A DNA stretch of 20,858 bases from Burkholderiaceae bacterium. GTDB lineage: Bacteria > Pseudomonadota > Gammaproteobacteria > Burkholderiales > Burkholderiaceae. Shown one piece after another: positions 17,019 through 20,858 of this stretch (position 1 is the first letter of the stretch; every line of letters begins with the position of its first letter). Location of the stretch: contig JAJPEN010000056.1 in the NCBI GenBank assembly GCA_021166835.1, forward strand, positions 1-20,858, read 5' to 3'. The position numbers and the translations under genes were made by a program. The notes below the pieces were generated by a model. It was given only the letters and a program-made list of their open reading frames with translations. It made no database searches and was not told the DNA's origin.

Positions 17019-17987
17019 TTGGAGTTCTTCGTCGTTTCGCTGCTGAACGGCATCAGCTACGGGCTGCTCCTGTTCATGCTCGCCTCGGGGCTGACGCTCA
17101 TCTTCAGCCTGATGGGCGTGCTCAACTTCGCGCACGCGTCGTTCTACATGCTCGGCGCGTATTTCGCCTACCAGATCAGCGCGTGGCTCGATGCCGCGTG
17201 GCCGGGAGTCGGCTACTGGGTCGCGCTGGCGGTCGCGCCGCTGGCCGTCGGCGTGCTCGGCGCCTTCGTCGAACGCTACGGGCTTCGGCGGGTGCACCGA
17301 TGGGGGCACGTGCCCGAGCTGCTCTTCACTTTCGGGCTGGCGTACATCGTCGTCGAGATCGTCCAGATCGTCTGGGGACGCGCCGCCGTACCCTACGCCG
17401 TGCCGCAGCCGCTGGCCGGGTCGCTGTTCACCGTCTACTCGACGAACTTCCCGACCTATCGGGCGTTCATGATGCTCGTGGCCGGCGCGATGCTGCTGGC
17501 GATCTGGCTCGTGCTCACGCGCACGCGCATCGGCCTCGTCATCCAGGCCTCGCTCACGCATCCCGAGATGGTGCAGGCGCTCGGCCACAACGTGCCGCGC
17601 GTGTTCATGCTGACCTTCGGCGGAGGCTGCGCGCTCGCCGCGCTGGCGGGCGTGATCGGCGGCAACGCCTACGTCACCGAGCCGTCGATGGCGGCGGTGA
17701 TCGTCTCGATCGTCTTCGTCGTCGTCGTCGTGGGCGGGATGGGGTCGCTGGCCGGCGCCTTCGTCGCGTCGCTGCTGATCGGGCTGATGCAGACCTTCGC
17801 GATCGGCATCGACTGGTCGCCGCTCGCGCTCTTCGAGCGGCTGGGCATGCCGCTCGGCCCCGACGCGCCGCTGTACAGCGTCTGGTCGCTGAAGGTCTCG
17901 CAGGTCGCGCCGGTGCTGCCGTACCTGCTGCTGGTGCTCGTGCTGGTCCTGCGCCCGCGCGGGCTGATGGGCACGAGGGAGAACTAG
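17019..17987 (+). CDS. LivH-type permease of the ABC importer
   Basis: The 322-residue inner-membrane protein carries about eight hydrophobic helices. It has family sequence near the start (NGISYGLLLFMLASGLTLIF, then GVLNFAHASFYMLGAYFAY) and near the end (VVGGMGSLAGAFVASLLIGL). These are typical of LivH, which with LivM forms the channel. The start is a TTG at 17019, with AAAGGAA about nine bases upstream; no ATG fits the N-terminal helix. It ends at 17987 sharing one base with the GTG of the next gene, so the permeases are almost certainly cotranslated. Confidence 0.92.
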   Translation: MEFFVVSLLNGISYGLLLFMLASGLTLIFSLMGVLNFAHASFYMLGAYFAYQISAWLDAAWPGVGYWVALAVAPLAVGVLGAFVERYGLRRVHRWGHVPELLFTFGLAYIVVEIVQIVWGRAAVPYAVPQPLAGSLFTVYSTNFPTYRAFMMLVAGAMLLAIWLVLTRTRIGLVIQASLTHPEMVQALGHNVPRVFMLTFGGGCALAALAGVIGGNAYVTEPSMAAVIVSIVFVVVVVGGMGSLAGAFVASLLIGLMQTFAIGIDWSPLALFERLGMPLGPDAPLYSVWSLKVSQVAPVLPYLLLVLVLVLRPRGLMGTREN

Positions 17988-19324
17988 TGGGCAGCGGCGC
18001 GAGCGGGCATCGTTCGGCGATCGCGCCCGCGATACGCGTGCCGCGCGTGCGCTTCGAGCCGATCGACCTCGGCCGATGGGCGATCTGGAGCGCGACCGCG
18101 CTGCTGTTCGCGGTGCTGCCGCTCGTGTTCCACAAGGGCTTCGCGATCACGCTGCTGTCGCAGATGGGCGTCATGATCGTGTTCGCGCTGGCCTACAACA
18201 TGATCTTCGGCCAGGGCGGAATGCTGTCGTTCGGCCACGCCGTCTACTCGGGCCTCGGCGCGTTCTTCGCGATCCACGCGTTGAACTGGGTGGGCGAGGG
18301 CCGCCTGTGGCTGCCCGTTTCGCTGATTCCGCTGGTCGGCGGCGTGTTCGGCGCGGTCTTCGGCGTGCTCTTCGGCTACGTCACGACGAAGAAGGCCGGC
18401 ACTCCTTTCGCGATGATCACGCTCGGCATCGGCGAGCTGGTGTTCGCCGCGTCGCTGATGTTCCCCGGCTTCTTCGGCGGCGAGGGCGGAGTCTCGACGA
18501 ACCGGGTGGTGGGCGAGCCCTTCCTCGGCATTACTTTCGGGCCGGCGATCGAGGTGTACTACCTGATCGCGATCTGGTGCTTCGCCAGCATGGCGGCGAT
18601 GTACGCGTTCTCGCACACGCCGCTCGGCCGCATATCGAACGCCGTGCGCGACAACCCGGAGCGCGCCGAGTTCATCGGCTACAGCGCGCAGCACGTGCGC
18701 TTCCTCGTCATCGTCGCGTCGGCCTTCTTCTGCGGCGTCGCGGGCGGACTGTCGGCGATCAACTTCGAGATCGTCTCGGCCGAGAACGTCTCCACGGCGC
18801 GCTCGGGCGGCGTGCTCGTCGCCGCCTTCATCGGCGGAGCGGGCTTCTTCTTCGGCCCGATCCTCGGCGCGGTGATCTTCATCTTCTTCGCGGTGGCGCT
18901 GTCCGACTATACGAGCGCCTGGCAGTTCTATCTCGGCGCGTTCTTCGTGCTGATGGTGATGTACGCGCCGGGCGGCGTCGCCTCGCTGATCGCGATGAAC
19001 CTGCGCGTGATGCGCCGCGGATTGCTCGGCCGGCTCGCCGGGCCGTACGGCGCGCTCGCGCTCGCCGGCGCCGTGCTGCTGGCCGGCGTCATCGCGCTCG
19101 TCGAGATGAGCTACCAGTTGACGCTGAACTTCGCGTCGGGCTCGCAACTGCGGCTGTTCGGGATGGACGTAGACGCATCCTCGTGGCAGGCGTGGGCGAT
19201 CGCGGCGGCGCTCGTCGCCGTGGGCGGACTCGCCTTCGAGGCGGCGAGGCGACGCTTCGCGCGCACCTGGGACGCGGTGCAGGCACTGATCGAGGCGAAG
19301 TCTCACCCAGGAGCGACGACGTGA
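17987..19324 (+). CDS. LivM-type permease of the ABC importer, with extended C-terminus
   Basis: The 445-residue permease shows the LivM core: LLSQMGVMIVFALAYNMIFG, GQGGMLSFGHAVYSGLGAF, the cytoplasmic coupling loop with AVRDNPERAEFIGYS (219-233), and GGVLVAAFIGGAGFFFGPIL. GTG at 17987 overlaps the previous stop (TAGTG) and has GAGGGAGA five bases upstream. About 29 polar residues precede the first helix. After the usual end (MYAPGGVASLI, residues 325-335) the protein continues for some 100 residues, with two more hydrophobic segments (about 354-374 and 400-417) and a charged amphipathic tail. The four final bases overlap the ATPase gene as GTGA. Confidence 0.92.
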   Translation: MGSGASGHRSAIAPAIRVPRVRFEPIDLGRWAIWSATALLFAVLPLVFHKGFAITLLSQMGVMIVFALAYNMIFGQGGMLSFGHAVYSGLGAFFAIHALNWVGEGRLWLPVSLIPLVGGVFGAVFGVLFGYVTTKKAGTPFAMITLGIGELVFAASLMFPGFFGGEGGVSTNRVVGEPFLGITFGPAIEVYYLIAIWCFASMAAMYAFSHTPLGRISNAVRDNPERAEFIGYSAQHVRFLVIVASAFFCGVAGGLSAINFEIVSAENVSTARSGGVLVAAFIGGAGFFFGPILGAVIFIFFAVALSDYTSAWQFYLGAFFVLMVMYAPGGVASLIAMNLRVMRRGLLGRLAGPYGALALAGAVLLAGVIALVEMSYQLTLNFASGSQLRLFGMDVDASSWQAWAIAAALVAVGGLAFEAARRRFARTWDAVQALIEAKSHPGATT

Positions 19325-20145
19325 GCGAGGCGCGCGCAGGCAGCGCACCGGCGCGCGACGCGTCGCCGGCGGCCGCGACGGGCGACGCGCCGGCGCTGGC
19401 GCTGGCCGGCGTGCACAAGGCCTTCGGCAGGACCGAAATCATCCGCGGCGTCGATCTTTCGATTCCGCGCGGCGAGCGGCACGCGGTGATCGGCCCGAAC
19501 GGAGCGGGCAAATCGACGCTGTTCAACCTGGTTTCGGGGCGCTTTCGCGCCAGCAGCGGACGCATCGAACTGAACGGGCAGGACATCACGGCCGATCGCC
19601 CCTACCAGATCAACCGCAAGGGGCTGGCACGCAGCTTCCAGATCACGAATCTCTTCCCTCGCATGTCGGTGTTCGAGAACGTCCGCTGCGCGACGCTGTG
19701 GTCGCTCGGCTATCGCTACTCGTGCTGGCATCGGCTGTCGAAGCTCGCCGACGCGGCCGAACGCGCCGACGACGTGCTGCAGCGAATCGGGCTGCGACAC
19801 CGCCGCGATGCGCTGGCCGGTACGCTGACCTACGCCGAGCAGCGCGCGCTCGAGATCGGCATCACGATCGCCGGCGGAGCCGAGGTCATCCTGCTCGATG
19901 AGCCCACCGCCGGCATGAGCCGCTCCGAAAGCGACCGCGCGGTGGAACTGATCCGACGCGTGACCGAGGGGCGCACGCTGGTGATGGTCGAGCACGACAT
20001 GAGCGTCGTCTTCGGGCTGGCCGATCGGATCTCGGTGCTCGTCTACGGACAGGTGCTGGCCACCGGCACTCCGCAGCAGATCCGCGCGAACGAGGCGGTG
20101 CAGCAGGCGTACCTCGGGACGGCAGTAGCGGAGGCCGACGCATGA
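19321..20145 (+). CDS. LivG-type ATPase of the ABC importer
   Basis: The 274-residue ATPase has Walker A G58-P-N-G-A-G-K-S-T66, a Q-loop at Q107 (SFQITNLFP), Walker B with ILLDEPTAGMS (190-200) and the switch His at H225 (VMVEHDMSVVF). The signature motif is unusual, L169-T-Y-A-E173-Q-R instead of LSGGQ; LivG proteins commonly have a relaxed L-x-Y-G-x-Q-R form, so this is a further variation. The first 25 residues are Ala-rich and disordered-looking. The GTG start overlaps the permease stop (GTGA) and the end overlaps the next ATPase (ATGA). With an intact Walker A, Walker B and switch His it should bind and hydrolyse ATP. Confidence 0.93.
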   Translation: MSEARAGSAPARDASPAAATGDAPALALAGVHKAFGRTEIIRGVDLSIPRGERHAVIGPNGAGKSTLFNLVSGRFRASSGRIELNGQDITADRPYQINRKGLARSFQITNLFPRMSVFENVRCATLWSLGYRYSCWHRLSKLADAAERADDVLQRIGLRHRRDALAGTLTYAEQRALEIGITIAGGAEVILLDEPTAGMSRSESDRAVELIRRVTEGRTLVMVEHDMSVVFGLADRISVLVYGQVLATGTPQQIRANEAVQQAYLGTAVAEADA

Positions 20146-20858
20146 ACGTCCCGAGCGGCGAGCCGTTGTTGCGCATCGAGAACCTGCATGCGTATTACGG
20201 CAAGAGCCACGTGCTGCACGGCGTCGACCTGCACGTGGAGCGCGGCGAGATCGTCAGCCTGCTCGGGCGCAACGGCGTCGGCCGCTCGACGACGGCGAAG
20301 GCGATCATGGGCCTGGTCGAAGCCACCGGCAGCATCGTCTACCGCGGCCACGAGCTGCTCGGGCGCAAGGCCTACGAAATCGCGCCGCTCGGCGTCGGCT
20401 ACGTCCCGGAGAGCCGGGACATCTTCCCGACGCTCACCGTCGAGCAGAACCTGCTGCTCGGGCAGAAAGGACGGCGCCCCGGCCGCTGGACCTTCGACGA
20501 CATGTACCGGATGTTCCCCAGGCTCGCCGAGCGGCGCCACACGCAGGCGGGCGTGCTCTCCGGCGGCGAGCAGCAGATGCTCACGCTGTGCCGCACGCTG
20601 ATGGGCGAGCCCGAGCTGATCGTCATCGACGAGCCCACCGAAGGACTGGCGCCGAAGGTGGTCGAGCTGGTCGCCGACTACCTCAGCGAACTCGAGCGTC
20701 GCGGCATCTCGGTGCTGCTCGTCGAGCAGAAGCTCGCGATCGCGATGCGGATCTCGCAGCGGGTGTACGTAATGGGGCACGGGCGGATCGTGTTCGAGGG
20801 GACACCGGAGTCGCTGCGGGAGAACGAGCACGTTCGGCGGGAGTGGCTGGAGGTGTAG
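20142..20858 (+). CDS. LivF-type ATPase of the ABC importer, Walker A Lys replaced by Arg
   Basis: The 238-residue ATPase is the second nucleotide-binding subunit. Its Walker A reads G42-R-N-G-V-G-R48-S-T50: the universally conserved Lys is Arg (codon cgc at 20283-20285). The signature L139-S-G-G-E-Q-Q is canonical, Walker B is LIVIDEPTEGLAP (159-171), and the H-loop position is Gln in L-L-V-E-Q-K, as is usual for LivF. The E-S-R-D-I-F-P-T-L-T-V-E-Q-N block after the Q-loop is also typical. Because the signature motif of one subunit completes the ATP site of the other, this protein can still support ATP use at the LivG site. The ATG overlaps the preceding stop, and the gene ends exactly at the window edge with TAG. 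Confidence 0.93.
   Translation: MNVPSGEPLLRIENLHAYYGKSHVLHGVDLHVERGEIVSLLGRNGVGRSTTAKAIMGLVEATGSIVYRGHELLGRKAYEIAPLGVGYVPESRDIFPTLTVEQNLLLGQKGRRPGRWTFDDMYRMFPRLAERRHTQAGVLSGGEQQMLTLCRTLMGEPELIVIDEPTEGLAPKVVELVADYLSELERRGISVLLVEQKLAIAMRISQRVYVMGHGRIVFEGTPESLRENEHVRREWLEV

Overview
The window is a G+C-rich chromosomal segment with densely packed genes and very strong GC bias at third codon positions. The long antisense reading frames throughout are a by-product of that bias. The run msrB / yciB / bolA-like / parvulin isomerase, the single-gene AcnA, and the paralogous liv-type ABC transporter are what one expects of a betaproteobacterium, probably Burkholderiales. That placement is an inference from gene content and order. 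I see no rRNA, tRNA, CRISPR array, insertion sequence or phage gene.

Region 1 (1-1060) looks eroded. It holds the first 20 codons of a leftward gene for an exported protein, the C-terminal tail of a VOC/glyoxalase-like protein with no beginning, one intact leftward VOC gene, and the tail of a PIN-domain (VapC-like) protein.

Region 2 (1062-6466) carries a membrane-anchored or exported serine hydrolase of the beta-lactamase fold, a small DUF2945/HVA1-TUDOR protein, and then a cluster for DNA alkylation repair and tRNA editing. The cluster comprises an AraC-type HTH fused to an O6-alkylguanine alkyltransferase, an ArsC-like reductase, and a divergent gene that fuses a second alkyltransferase to a complete TadA tRNA adenosine deaminase in one frame. 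A BON-CBS-CBS protein with a long Tyr/Arg/Gly-rich N-terminus follows. The MGMT-TadA fusion is the most unusual coding feature of the window.

Region 3 (6489-8934) runs mainly leftward: msrB, yciB, a BolA-like gene and a periplasmic parvulin isomerase. It ends in an array of four tandem hairpins that fills the gap between two convergent genes. A 42-codon, very basic rightward ORF lies between yciB and msrB.

Region 4 (9092-11627) has an AMP-forming acyl-CoA ligase, followed by two convergent leftward genes for a small four-helix membrane protein and a small exported Ig-like protein.

Region 5 (11709-15577) is acnA overlapping trpS by ATGA. The aconitase carries an extra linker with an FPASD-type motif. 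Region 6 (15644-20858) is a complete five-gene branched-chain-amino-acid-type ABC importer in the order binding protein, two permeases, two ATPases. Its last four genes overlap by one or four bases. There is a structured leader before the first gene and a pair of mutually exclusive hairpins between the binding protein and the first permease. The LivF-type ATPase has Arg in place of the Walker A Lys.
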